Source: an uncultured Umboniibacter sp.
GTDB lineage: Bacteria > Pseudomonadota > Gammaproteobacteria > Pseudomonadales > DSM-25080
Reading direction: 5' to 3'
NCBI RefSeq assembly: GCF_947497555.1
Contig: NZ_CANMGY010000003.1
Location: 124,001-188,000 of the forward strand
DNA length: 64,000 bases
Positions 9,973 to 18,504 of this stretch are shown here, piece by piece. Position 1 is the stretch's first letter; every line of letters starts with the position of its first letter. Position numbers and translations under genes: made by a program. Under the pieces are notes generated by a model. That model worked only from the letters and a program-made list of their open reading frames with translations, ran no database searches and was not told the origin of the DNA.

Positions 9973-10326
9973 TTAGCTCAACTTCTCTTTGATACGTGCA
10001 GAACGACCAGAACGCTCACGCAAGTAGTACAACTTCGCGCGACGAACGTCACCACGACGCTTAACGCTAATGCTGTCAACCAACGGGCTGTAAGTCTGGA
10101 ACGTACGCTCTACACCGATACCGTGAGAAATCTTACGGACGGTGAAAGCTGAGTTTAGGCTGCGGTTACGCTTAGCAATGACAACACCTTCAAACGCCTG
10201 TAGACGCTCGCGGTTGCCTTCTTTAACCTTAACCTGAACAACGACTGTATCACCAGGACCGAAGGCTGGGATTTCTTTGTTCATCTGCTCTGCTTCAAGC
10301 TGAGCAATAATTTTGTTGGCGCTCAT
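9973..10326 (-). CDS. rplS: 50S ribosomal protein L19
   Basis: 117-residue large-subunit protein at the 30S-50S interface. The start [15 protein letters not shown] is chosen at 10326 because AGGAGC sits 8 bases upstream and the family begins here; the open frame extends 14 codons further without support. Conserved stretches [18 protein letters not shown] and the basic C-terminus [19 protein letters not shown] are present. Last gene of the rpsP-rimM-trmD-rplS operon, followed by a strong terminator. Confidence 0.98.
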   Translation of the reverse strand: MSANKIIAQLEAEQMNKEIPAFGPGDTVVVQVKVKEGNRERLQAFEGVVIAKRNRSLNSAFTVRKISHGIGVERTFQTYSPLVDSISVKRRGDVRRAKLYYLRERSGRSARIKEKLS

Positions 10327-10384
10327 TTCAGTGCTCCTGTTAATCACGTTTTCCAGCTTGGCTATCAAAGCCAGGCATCATAAA

Positions 10385-11152
10385 TTATTTCTGTTTCCGC
10401 TCATCGAGGTATTCCTCGAGTAAACGCTGCTGTTCGTCGCTCAGCTCCAGACGCTGTAGCAAATCCAAACGCCGCTCATAGGTGCGGCCCAACGACTGTT
10501 TTAATCGCCATTGGCGAATTCGCTCATGATTTCCCGATAGTAAAACCTCGGGAACCGTTTCGCCTTCGTATACTTCTGGACGAGTATAATGAGGGCAATC
10601 GAGCAATCCATCCGAAAATGAATCTTGCTCGGCTGATTGGTTGTGTCCAAGAACTCCAGGTAACAATCGCACAATTGCGTCAATCATCACCATGGCGCCC
10701 AGTTCACCGCCGCTCAACACGTAATCACCGATAGACCATTCTTCGTCTATCTCGGCATTGATCAATCGTTCATCAACACCTTCGTAGCGCCCGGCCAGAA
10801 AAACCAAACCGGGTTCTGCCGCCAATCGCTGCGCTGCGCGCTGATTGAACGGCTGTCCCTGAGGGGACAAATAGATAACCTTAGAACCTTCGCCCGCCCA
10901 TGCTTTAGCCGCATGAAGCGCTTGTTTTAGTGGCTCGACCTTCATCAACATACCAGGCCCGCCCCCGTAAGGACGGTCATCGACAGTATGATGTCGATCG
11001 TGCGTAAAACTACGCGGATTCCAAGCTTCCAGTGCAACCGACCCCTGATCTATTGCTCTGCTAGAAACGCCATATTGGCTAATAGCAGAGAGCATTTCAG
11101 GGAATATGCTCACAACCCCATATCGTTTTGCGCGACGACGATCGCTACTCAA
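10385..11152 (-). CDS. trmD: tRNA (guanine37-N1)-methyltransferase TrmD
   Basis: SPOUT methyltransferase making m1G37 in tRNAs that read CNN codons, which prevents +1 frameshifting. 255 residues. Conserved VVSIFPEM start region, [22 protein letters not shown] and the knot segment [18 protein letters not shown] are all visible. The open frame begins with a TTG at 11152 that overlaps the rimM TGA (TTGA), suggesting a coupled non-ATG start. The true start could be a few codons later, but no ATG lies before the core. Confidence 0.96.
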   Translation of the reverse strand: MSSDRRRAKRYGVVSIFPEMLSAISQYGVSSRAIDQGSVALEAWNPRSFTHDRHHTVDDRPYGGGPGMLMKVEPLKQALHAAKAWAGEGSKVIYLSPQGQPFNQRAAQRLAAEPGLVFLAGRYEGVDERLINAEIDEEWSIGDYVLSGGELGAMVMIDAIVRLLPGVLGHNQSAEQDSFSDGLLDCPHYTRPEVYEGETVPEVLLSGNHERIRQWRLKQSLGRTYERRLDLLQRLELSDEQQRLLEEYLDERKQK

Positions 11153-11685
11153 AACTCAGGGTCCCAGTCGATCAGCATTTCACCGACTGCGATATCCACA
11201 TTGAGGATGTACTGTTCGGGCACGAAGGGGATAAGGCGCTCGCGTTCATCGATGCTACCTTTACAGCCGCGTACTACAAGGACGTCGTTAGCACCCGTCT
11301 CAACTAGGCGCTGTACCTTTCCCAAGAGCTGACGTTCGCCGCTGTACTCACTGACAACATGCAAACCAATCAACTGACTCCAGTAGTACTCTCCTTCGTC
11401 TAATGGTGGTAACTGGCTATTAGCTACCACACAATCCGATTGACAGTAAGTTTGTGCAATATCGCGGTCATCGACACCTTTAAGGTGAGCAATTAAGCCC
11501 TTCCCGTGTCTCTGCCACTGATCAACCTCAACTGCTTTATCACCTTGCGGCGTTTTTACAGTCCAGGGCTGGTAATCAAATATATTTTCTATTGGTGAGG
11601 TATAAGAATAAATCTTAACCCAACCCTTCACTCCGAATACCGAAGTGATTTTCCCTACGGTTAACGATTTCGCGTTATTTTCCAT
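11149..11685 (-). CDS. rimM: 16S rRNA processing / ribosome maturation factor RimM
   Basis: Maturation factor for the 30S head, binding S19. 178 residues, the normal size. The N-terminal RimM domain has the signature [20 protein letters not shown]. The C-terminal PRC-barrel region contains [11 protein letters not shown] and the family ending MLIDWDPEF. Overlaps trmD and follows rpsP by 12 bases in the standard operon. Confidence 0.96.
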   Translation of the reverse strand: MENNAKSLTVGKITSVFGVKGWVKIYSYTSPIENIFDYQPWTVKTPQGDKAVEVDQWQRHGKGLIAHLKGVDDRDIAQTYCQSDCVVANSQLPPLDEGEYYWSQLIGLHVVSEYSGERQLLGKVQRLVETGANDVLVVRGCKGSIDERERLIPFVPEQYILNVDIAVGEMLIDWDPEF

Positions 11686-11697
11686 AGGGGCAGCGAA

Positions 11698-11937
11698 TTA
11701 CTTCGCTTCTTTCAATAGCTTAGCAACGCGATCAGTTGGTTGTGCGCCTTTGCTCAACCAGTACTCTGCACGTTCGCTATCTACGCGTAAACGCTCTTCT
11801 TGACCACGGGCTACCGGGTTGAAGAAGCCAACACGCTCAATGAAACGGCCGTCACGCGAATTGCGTACGTCACTTACTGTGATGTGGTAGAACGGGCGCT
11901 TTTTTGAGCCACCACGTGCTAGTCGAATAGTAACCAT
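11698..11937 (-). CDS. rpsP: 30S ribosomal protein S16
   Basis: 79-residue small-subunit protein; start [19 protein letters not shown] at 11937, with an ACAGGAT ribosome site about 12 bases upstream. The open frame runs 11 codons further but is not family-like there. The [13 protein letters not shown] motif is diagnostic. First gene of the rpsP-rimM-trmD-rplS operon. Confidence 0.98.
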   Translation of the reverse strand: MVTIRLARGGSKKRPFYHITVSDVRNSRDGRFIERVGFFNPVARGQEERLRVDSERAEYWLSKGAQPTDRVAKLLKEAK

Positions 11938-12033
11938 ACGTATACGTATCCTGTAGTTAAAAATTAGCACGAAAAGCGTGCAAACATCTTAGAGCCTCAA
12001 TACCCATGCACAGGCATAGCTTTGAGGCGCGCT

Positions 12034-12062
12034 ATAATACGGAAAAAAAGCCCTCGATGCAA
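12034..12062 (-). promoter_or_regulatory. Candidate sigma70 promoter of the rpsP operon
   Basis: On the minus strand: -35 TTGCAT, 17-base spacer, -10 TATTAT, about 95 bases before rpsP. The -35 is weak. Position and spacing fit; no experimental support. Confidence 0.4.
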
Positions 12063-12126
12063 AGCCTAGTTTCCCCTTATAGGAAAAGGCGATTACACCC
12101 AGATGAGACCTATTGCTAAAACTAGC

Positions 12127-13533
12127 TTATAAGCCAGGGAATCCGCCCCCGCCAGGGAACTTACCACCGGGTGGCATGCCGCCCTGTCCAGGCATCATTC
12201 CACCCATGCCGCGCATCATATTTGACATGCCGCCCTTTTTACCCATTTTCTTCATCATTTTAGCCATTTGCTTGTGTTGCTTGAGCAAACGATTCAAATC
12301 CTGAATTTGTGTTCCCGACCCAACAGTAATACGGCGCTTGCGCGACCCGTTAAGTAGGTCCGGATTGGCTCTTTCGGCCGGCGTCATCGAGTCAATAATG
12401 CACTCCATACGCTTGAAATTCTTAGTTACCTCTGGGTTCTGAGCCATCTGACTTACTTGACCCATGCCCGGCATCTTATCCAAAATACCGCCAATACCGC
12501 CGAGGTTTTGCATTTGCTGCAACTGATCGCGAAGGTCCTCGAGATCAAAGGCCTTACCCTTCTTAACCTTTTTGGCAAGCTTTTCGGCTTTCTTCTTATC
12601 CAGCTTTCGTTCAGCTTCTTCGATCATGGTGAGCATATCGCCCATACCCAAAATCCGCGAAGCGATACGATCGGGATGGAATGGCTCTAAGGCATCCACC
12701 TTTTCACCGGCACCAATAAACTTAATTGGCTTGCCAGTAATATGACGAACAGAAAGTGCTGCACCACCACGGGCGTCGCCATCGGTCTTCGTTAAGATAA
12801 CACCGGTCAATGGCAATGCTTCGATGAAGGCCTGCGCCGTATTCACCGCATCCTGACCAATCATGGCATCGATAACAAATAAGGTCTCGACCGGATTTAC
12901 TGCGGCATGGAGCGCTTGAATCTCGGCCATCATAGCTTCATCAACCGCTAGTCGACCCGCGGTATCCACAAGAAGCACATCGGCGTGCGTCTTGCGCGCT
13001 GCATCGATTGCACCGTTGACGATATCTACCGGCTTTTGATCAACCGTTGAAGGATGGAAGATGGCATCAACTTCACTGGCGAGTGTCTCAAGCTGTTTAA
13101 TTGCTGCGGGACGATAAACGTCAGCCGAAACAACCATGACTTTCTTCTTTTCGCGCTCGATAAGGTATTTAGCAAGCTTAGCGGTAGAGGTGGTCTTACC
13201 CGCACCTTGTAAACCAGCCATTAAGACTACTGCTGGCGGCGCTACCTTAAGATCAAGGCTTTCATTCGCCTCACCCATCACCAGCGTCAATTCATCATTT
13301 ACGATCTTGATAAACTGCTGACCTGGATTCAGGCTCTTGGCAACTTCAGTACCCACTGCACGCTGTTTAACCTGTTCGACAAAGCTTTTTACAACGGGCA
13401 GCGCCACGTCAGCATCAAGCAATGCGCGGCGAACTTCACGCAGGGTATCTTTAATATTGTCTTCGCTTAACTTCGCCTTGCCCTGAATGGAGCGAAGCGT
13501 TGACGATAAGCGATCGGATAGTGAATCGAACAT
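12127..13533 (-). CDS. ffh: Signal recognition particle protein Ffh (SRP54)
   Basis: GTPase that binds signal sequences and 4.5S RNA for co-translational targeting to FtsY and SecYEG. 468 residues from MFDSLSDRLSSTLRSIQGK; a start four codons upstream is possible but unusual. N domain, then G domain with GLQGAGKTTSTAKLA, DTAGRLAVDE and TKTDGDARGG, then the Met-rich M domain from about residue 300. The tail is very rich in Met and Gly (MRGMGGMMPGQGGMPPGG). The 4.5S RNA gene was not found in this window. Confidence 0.98.
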   Translation of the reverse strand: MFDSLSDRLSSTLRSIQGKAKLSEDNIKDTLREVRRALLDADVALPVVKSFVEQVKQRAVGTEVAKSLNPGQQFIKIVNDELTLVMGEANESLDLKVAPPAVVLMAGLQGAGKTTSTAKLAKYLIEREKKKVMVVSADVYRPAAIKQLETLASEVDAIFHPSTVDQKPVDIVNGAIDAARKTHADVLLVDTAGRLAVDEAMMAEIQALHAAVNPVETLFVIDAMIGQDAVNTAQAFIEALPLTGVILTKTDGDARGGAALSVRHITGKPIKFIGAGEKVDALEPFHPDRIASRILGMGDMLTMIEEAERKLDKKKAEKLAKKVKKGKAFDLEDLRDQLQQMQNLGGIGGILDKMPGMGQVSQMAQNPEVTKNFKRMECIIDSMTPAERANPDLLNGSRKRRITVGSGTQIQDLNRLLKQHKQMAKMMKKMGKKGGMSNMMRGMGGMMPGQGGMPPGGKFPGGGGFPGL

Positions 13534-13726
13534 AAAGCTTTCCACAAGATAAATTCTGTTAGCCGCGCATCATAGCACAGACCTGAGTGTAGTTTAATCA
13601 CCTCGTAGCACTTATTCATCGCAAAAAAGGAGCATATAGCGGGTAAAAAAGTTGCCAACACACTAACGAATAAACGACAATCATTATTCGACGCGTACTT
13701 TATGCATCACCACCAAGGCAACTGCC

Positions 13727-14524
13727 ATGTTTGATAGCTTAATTGTAATTTCCGCCGCCATCTTTATCAGCTTAGGCTGGAGCCAGTTACGTGCCCTAAA
13801 GCACGGTAAGCCACGTCATGCCAAGCTTGGCACCACCAGCCTGTTGATCGCTTGCCTGCTGGCTATGCCGCCGCTATTAGCAGCACTCTATGATGGTTAT
13901 GCATTGCGGCTAGAACTACTCAATGTCCTGGCGCTAATTATGATTAGCTCACAGTGGGCACTCTTGATTGCCAGTGTCCGCCAACCAACGCAGGGACTCT
14001 CGTTTGCGCTGGGACCTATCACGGCACTCGCTCTATTCGGCCTATTGTTACCCGGACAGGACTTAGCAACGCCACTTAGCGACTTAACACCGGGGCTAAT
14101 GGCGCATATCTTACTCTCGGTATTGGCTTACAGTTTCTTGACGAGCGCGGCCATTCAGGCCATGTTAACCGCCATTCAAAATCGTCAGCTTCGCCAACAT
14201 AACGTGACCGGTTTTAGTTCAGTAATGCCGCCGCTGCAGACCATGGAAGCTATCCTATTTAGCTTCCTCTGGGCTGGATTTATTATTCTGAGTGCAGGAA
14301 TAGCCACCGGCTTCGTCTATGTGGATGATCTGTTCGCCCAACACCTTGCCCACAAAACGGTGCTCAGTATTCTGGCATGGTGCTTCTATGCGGGTTTGTT
14401 GGTGGGACACTACGCCTTGGGCTGGCGCGGGCAGCGAGCAACTACCCTATCCTTCGTTGGTTATGGCTTACTGCTATTGGCCTACGTCGGCAGTCAGCTA
14501 GTGCTAGAGTACCTCGTTAGCTAA
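13727..14524 (+). CDS. ypjD: Inner-membrane protein YpjD (CcsA/HemX-like)
   Basis: 265-residue polytopic membrane protein with about eight hydrophobic helices, resembling the CcsA/HemX-type proteins found next to ffh in many gammaproteobacteria. Recognised from the divergent position to ffh and from features such as FALGPITALALFGLLLPG, HILLSVLAYSFLT and the histidine-bearing helices. The family is annotated as cytochrome c assembly-like, but its real role is not settled. Ends 2 bases from the convergent tadA. Confidence 0.8.
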   Translation: MFDSLIVISAAIFISLGWSQLRALKHGKPRHAKLGTTSLLIACLLAMPPLLAALYDGYALRLELLNVLALIMISSQWALLIASVRQPTQGLSFALGPITALALFGLLLPGQDLATPLSDLTPGLMAHILLSVLAYSFLTSAAIQAMLTAIQNRQLRQHNVTGFSSVMPPLQTMEAILFSFLWAGFIILSAGIATGFVYVDDLFAQHLAHKTVLSILAWCFYAGLLVGHYALGWRGQRATTLSFVGYGLLLLAYVGSQLVLEYLVS

Positions 14525-14525
14525 C

Positions 14526-15035
14526 TTAGTGTTCACCTTGACTATTTTTCTGGTTAGTCCGCTTTTCGGCTTTCTTCTCGGCTCGTCGGCGTTTAAAAAA
14601 TGCCTGCAGTAGGGCCTTGGAATCATCAGCGAGCAGCCCCCCTTCAACCTCGGGCCACGCGTTGAGCCAAGGCGATTCGAAGAACTTCGCTTGGCTCTTA
14701 GCAACTCCAGACTTCGGCTCATCTGCGCCAAAAACAACCCGCTTCACTCTGCTATGAACAATTGCGCCCGCACACATTGAGCACGGCTCCATGGTGATGT
14801 AGATTTGCGCCTCGGGAAGTCGGTAATTTTGTACTGACTTAGCAGCCTGTCTTAAGGCAACCATCTCTGCATGAGCCGTCGGGTCATTCGCGGTGATGGG
14901 CTGATTGAAACCCTCGCCAATGATCTCACCATCGAGTACCACCACCGCGCCAACAGGCACTTCATTTAGCTCACCACCCATTGCCGCCAACTCAAGTGCT
15001 CGACTCATGAAGTCCTTATCACTCACGGTGCTCAC
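14526..15035 (-). CDS. tadA: tRNA-specific adenosine deaminase TadA
   Basis: Zinc deaminase converting A34 to inosine in tRNA-Arg(ACG). 169 residues. The catalytic His-Ala-Glu is in DPTAHAEMVALRQA, and the second zinc motif is PCSMCAGAI. Both fit the TadA subgroup, as does the VFGADEPKSG segment. A basic tail (KRRRAEKKAEKRTNQKN) extends the usual length. The start overlaps the end of the upstream MFS/acyltransferase gene by 17 bases. Confidence 0.95.
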   Translation of the reverse strand: MSTVSDKDFMSRALELAAMGGELNEVPVGAVVVLDGEIIGEGFNQPITANDPTAHAEMVALRQAAKSVQNYRLPEAQIYITMEPCSMCAGAIVHSRVKRVVFGADEPKSGVAKSQAKFFESPWLNAWPEVEGGLLADDSKALLQAFFKRRRAEKKAEKRTNQKNSQGEH

Positions 15036-16908
15036 CCTTCGTTAACATATTGCTAAGATGTCGCTGCAGTGCTTTAGCTGTGGCGGCCTCCGGTGCTATA
15101 GCCGGGGCAAACTGAAGTTCAGTTCTGAAATCCTCTTTAGCAAACGGCTTACCTATCGCTCGCCACCATCGTTGAGAGAAAGAAGTTCCCGCAAAACCAC
15201 GAAGTGCAGCCGGGATGACAGGCACCTGAACTTCGTCTAATACTTGCTCGAAGTCAGTGTGAAAAGCTTCTAACTCAGTAGCGTCACCTAACTTTCTTTC
15301 AGGGAAGACCAATACTAACTCACCATTTTGTAGCGCTTGAACCATTGCCGCCATCGCTTCGCGATAGCAACGTTCATCTTCGTCGCGTGATGTAATGGGG
15401 ATAGCGCCTGCCCAACGCAATACAGGACGAAGTACACGAATATTATAAAAAGGCCGATATACCACAAAACGTAGAGGCCTAACGCAAGCTGCTCCTAGGA
15501 GCATCCAGTCAATCACACTCACATGATTAGCAACAATTAATGCAGGCCCCGACTCCGGTATATGACGCCTACCCGACACACGCAGGCGATAAGTTGTCTG
15601 AGCCGCCAACCACATAATCATGCGGATAAAGTAAGCAGGTGCCGCTTTTACGATGACTGCTAGCACCAACAAATTGCCCATCGCGCTGAGCAATAGTAGT
15701 GTTGATAATTGCCACTTAAGCAGGACTAAAACAATAATGCTAAAGAGCGCCGCAACCACCATAAATAGTGCGTTCATCACACTATTAATTGCCATCGTTC
15801 GGCCACGCATATCGCTTCTCGTCTTCGCTTGAATTAACGCCATTAGCGGAACAATATAGAGCCCTCCGAAGACTCCTATCATCACAACATGTAGCCCTAT
15901 CCAAAAACCGTCCAGACGACCAAAGAACATGGCGGCATTGACTAGCTCAAGTCCTTCAGCAGTGGGCGCATAGGCAAATAGGCTTCCGAAGATCGCCATC
16001 CCTATAGCGCCCAAGGGAACGAGGCCGATCTCCAAGCGCCCAGCAGACAGACGTCCACATAGTAATGAACCAACGCCAATCCCCACCGAGAAAATAGCTA
16101 ATAACACACTAACGACCGTGGCGTCACCGCCAAGCACGGATTTACTGAAACTCGGTAGCTGAGTAAGCACCACCGTTCCGAGAAACCAAAACCAAGATAC
16201 TGCTATAATGGAGAGTAGTATTCCGGGCGTTTGGCTAATCTCCCCAAGCGCCAATCGCCCCATTCGCCAAATATTCCAGTCTACCTTGGCGGTAGTATCC
16301 TGACTGGGTGGTGCGGGGGGGACAAAGCAGGCAAAAACATAACCCAGTAATGCCACTCCCACAATCAGACCACACAGCCAGTAAAGTAGTATTTCACTAC
16401 TCGCGAAGATTCCACCCACTAGGGTACCCACTAAGATCGCTACAAATGTTCCCATTTGAACTAGCGCATTACCGCCCACAAGTTCATGCACCGCCAAGTG
16501 TTGAGGAAGGAGGGAGTATTTAGCTGGGGCGAAGAAAGCGCTCTGCAAGCCAAAACCAAACAACACCGCCAACATTAGCTTTACATCGCCGCTCAATAAG
16601 GCCGGAACCGACGCAAGTGCCAGCAGACATTCCGTTAATTTAAGGCGCTTAATAATAAGCTGTTTGTCCACGGTATCAGCGATGTTTCCAGCTACCAGAG
16701 CAAAGAGGAAGAATGGGAGGATAAATAAACCCGCCGCAAGGTTATTAATAAGGCCAATTTCTTGCTCGGAACGCGCTGCACCAAAGGCGACGATAATCAG
16801 TAAGGCATTTTTGAACAAATTGTCATTAAAGGCGCCCAGAAATTGTGCCACGAAATAGGGCCCAAATCGTTTTTGGTGCAGTAACTGTCGGGATGATGAA
16901 GTCTTCAC
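15019..16908 (-). CDS. LplT-like MFS transporter fused to a PlsC-type acyltransferase
   Basis: 629 residues. The first ~400 form 11-12 membrane helices of the LplT lysophospholipid-flippase family (start RFGPYFVAQFLGAFNDNLFKNAL). Residues ~430-620 form a PlsC-type domain with NHVSVIDWMLLGA (H-x4-D). The architecture is that of E. coli LplT plus the acyltransferase part of Aas in one chain, but the acyl-ACP synthetase domain is absent. The usual FPEGTR motif reads FPERKLG, so the conserved Gly is lost. Likely role: import and re-acylation of lysophospholipids at the inner membrane. Confidence 0.85.
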   Translation of the reverse strand: MKTSSSRQLLHQKRFGPYFVAQFLGAFNDNLFKNALLIIVAFGAARSEQEIGLINNLAAGLFILPFFLFALVAGNIADTVDKQLIIKRLKLTECLLALASVPALLSGDVKLMLAVLFGFGLQSAFFAPAKYSLLPQHLAVHELVGGNALVQMGTFVAILVGTLVGGIFASSEILLYWLCGLIVGVALLGYVFACFVPPAPPSQDTTAKVDWNIWRMGRLALGEISQTPGILLSIIAVSWFWFLGTVVLTQLPSFSKSVLGGDATVVSVLLAIFSVGIGVGSLLCGRLSAGRLEIGLVPLGAIGMAIFGSLFAYAPTAEGLELVNAAMFFGRLDGFWIGLHVVMIGVFGGLYIVPLMALIQAKTRSDMRGRTMAINSVMNALFMVVAALFSIIVLVLLKWQLSTLLLLSAMGNLLVLAVIVKAAPAYFIRMIMWLAAQTTYRLRVSGRRHIPESGPALIVANHVSVIDWMLLGAACVRPLRFVVYRPFYNIRVLRPVLRWAGAIPITSRDEDERCYREAMAAMVQALQNGELVLVFPERKLGDATELEAFHTDFEQVLDEVQVPVIPAALRGFAGTSFSQRWWRAIGKPFAKEDFRTELQFAPAIAPEAATAKALQRHLSNMLTKGEHRE

Positions 16909-16980
16909 TTTCTATCCTCTTAACTCTGACGCGGTTGGTTAGTACTGGGAATCAAGCGCAACTTTCATTATTCTAGACCC

Positions 16981-17286
16981 ATGATTACGCTTAAGAAATA
17001 TCCCAATAGACGAATCTATGATACGTCAATAAGCTGTTACATCACACTCGATGATGTTCGCGATATGCTTTCCTCTGGAGAGGAATTCAACGTCGTGGAC
17101 TCTAGAACTGGTGTGGATCTAACTCGCGCCACGCTCCTTCAAATCCTGTTCGACATCGAAAGCGAGAAACAGTTCGCGCTACTTTCTCAGCAAGCCCTGG
17201 CATCACTCATTCGTTTGCACAGCTCCCCAGATAAGGCAAAATTTGCGCCGGTTATTGAGCAACTACTCAATATGTCCGATGATTAG
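16981..17286 (+). CDS. phaR: PhaR-like polyhydroxyalkanoate regulator
   Basis: 101-residue protein starting MITLKKYPNRRIYDTSISCY, the signature of the PHB/PHA accumulation regulator DNA-binding domain, followed by a short PHB_acc-type helical region (RATLLQILFDIESEKQ). In known systems PhaR represses phasin genes and senses polymer granules. Here it is short, with no PhaC, PhaP or PhaA/B genes nearby. It is divergent from the MFS/acyltransferase fusion. DNA-binding role likely; a PHA link is inferred from family only. Confidence 0.82.
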   Translation: MITLKKYPNRRIYDTSISCYITLDDVRDMLSSGEEFNVVDSRTGVDLTRATLLQILFDIESEKQFALLSQQALASLIRLHSSPDKAKFAPVIEQLLNMSDD

Positions 17287-17380
17287 TCGCCTACGCAGAG
17301 CAAACCTCTTGCTGCGTGGTTGTGTAGCAACATTTTCACTTTACTTCATATGAAGATAGCCGAAAGCCGAGTAGATCGTA

Positions 17381-17409
17381 TTTTCATCGACGAAACTTCG
17401 TCGTATAAT
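17381..17409 (+). promoter_or_regulatory. Promoter with perfect palindrome in its spacer
   Basis: -35 TTTTCA (17381-17386), 17-base spacer, -10 TATAAT (17404-17409), 40 bases before the acyltransferase at 17449. The spacer carries the inverted repeat CGACGAA-AC-TTCGTCG (17388-17403), perfectly placed to act as a repressor operator. The binding protein is unknown. Confidence 0.6.
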
Positions 17410-17448
17410 TTTTAAAAACGTCGACACACCCAATTAGTTGAGTTCATT

Positions 17449-18354
17449 ATGGCCACCTCTAAGCGCTATCAACCTTCGTTCTCGCAGCTACGCGGACTGA
17501 TTGCTGTCATCATCATGATTGCCAACACACTTGTATGCTTTTTGCCGCTGATTCTCATCAGCGGACTCAGGGTCATCCCCATTCAACGCTGGCAAACCTC
17601 TTGCACCAAGTTTGCCTGCACCATAGCAACCTTTTGGATCAGTGTTAATAGTTGGACGCTGAGCGTTACCGAAGTTCAGTCATGGAAGGTTCAAGTCCCT
17701 GAAAACTTATCCACTAAAAAATGGTACTTCGTCACCGCCAATCATCAGAGTTGGGCGGACATCCTCATTGCCCAACGAATACTCAACCGCAAAGTGCCAA
17801 TGCTAAAGTTCTTTCTGAAGCGTGAACTATTCTGGGTGCCTGTACTTGGCCTTTGCTGGTGGGCGCTCGACTTCCCATTTATGCGTCGCTATAGCCGAGA
17901 ATATCTTGCTAAGAACCCTCACAAACACGGTAAGGATCTTGAAGAAACACGCAAGGCCTGTGAAAAATTTCAGTACACGCCGACCGCTGTTTTTAATTTC
18001 ATGGAAGGTACCCGCTTTACCGAACAGAAATATCACGCAAAACAAAGCAGCTTCCAACATTTACTCCCTCCTAAGGCTGGAGGTACAGGGTTTGTGTTGG
18101 GAGCGATGGGTAACACCTTAGATACCTTACTCGATATTAGCATCCACTACCCGCACGGTAGACCGACATTCTGGGAGTTCCTTTGCGGAAAAGCTGGTGA
18201 GATTGAGGCCACAGTGCGGTGCGTCGATATTCCGGACCGTGTCCGCGGCGGAGATTATCAAAATGATCCAGAGTATAAAGCCGAAGTTCAGGAGTGGGTA
18301 AACAAGGTTTGGCAAGAAAAAGATGCCATTCTCGCCGCGTTAACTTCATCGTAA
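17449..18354 (+). CDS. YihG-like lysophospholipid acyltransferase
   Basis: 301-residue membrane-anchored acyltransferase of the PlsC superfamily, closest in pattern to the YihG / LCLAT-like group. One or two N-terminal hydrophobic helices (LIAVIIMIANTLVCFLPL), catalytic TANHQSWADIL (H-x4-D), FLKRELFWVPVLG and FNFMEGTRFT (the FPEGTR equivalent) are all present and well spaced. The likely reaction is 1-acyl-glycerophosphate acylation. Transcribed from the palindrome-bearing promoter just upstream; converges on guaA. Confidence 0.87.
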   Translation: MATSKRYQPSFSQLRGLIAVIIMIANTLVCFLPLILISGLRVIPIQRWQTSCTKFACTIATFWISVNSWTLSVTEVQSWKVQVPENLSTKKWYFVTANHQSWADILIAQRILNRKVPMLKFFLKRELFWVPVLGLCWWALDFPFMRRYSREYLAKNPHKHGKDLEETRKACEKFQYTPTAVFNFMEGTRFTEQKYHAKQSSFQHLLPPKAGGTGFVLGAMGNTLDTLLDISIHYPHGRPTFWEFLCGKAGEIEATVRCVDIPDRVRGGDYQNDPEYKAEVQEWVNKVWQEKDAILAALTSS

Positions 18355-18447
18355 TTTAAAATTGCCGCGTTTCCACGTGGGCAATGACTTATTGCTCGAT
18401 CAGCTCTATTGACTGAATCATCCCAACTGCTTAAAAAATGCACAAAA

Positions 18448-18476
18448 AAGCCCAACTCACAACAGTGGTTGGGCTT
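18448..18476 (-). terminator. Intrinsic terminator of guaA
   Basis: Stem AAGCCCAAC / GTTGGGCTT (9 bp, 11-base loop). The minus strand continues into six T residues. Located 29 bases after the guaA stop; may also end the convergent acyltransferase transcript. Confidence 0.8.
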
Positions 18477-18504
18477 GATCACTACCTGTTTATCTAGCTA
18501 TCAG

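Noticed and set aside
12033..12038. Plus-strand TATAAT as a promoter
   Set aside because: No plus-strand gene follows (ffh and rpsP are both on the minus strand); the minus-strand reading is preferred.
12113..12304. Pro-rich open frame on the plus strand
   Set aside because: Exact antisense of the Met/Gly-rich tail of Ffh; composition comes from that tail and no ribosome site precedes it.
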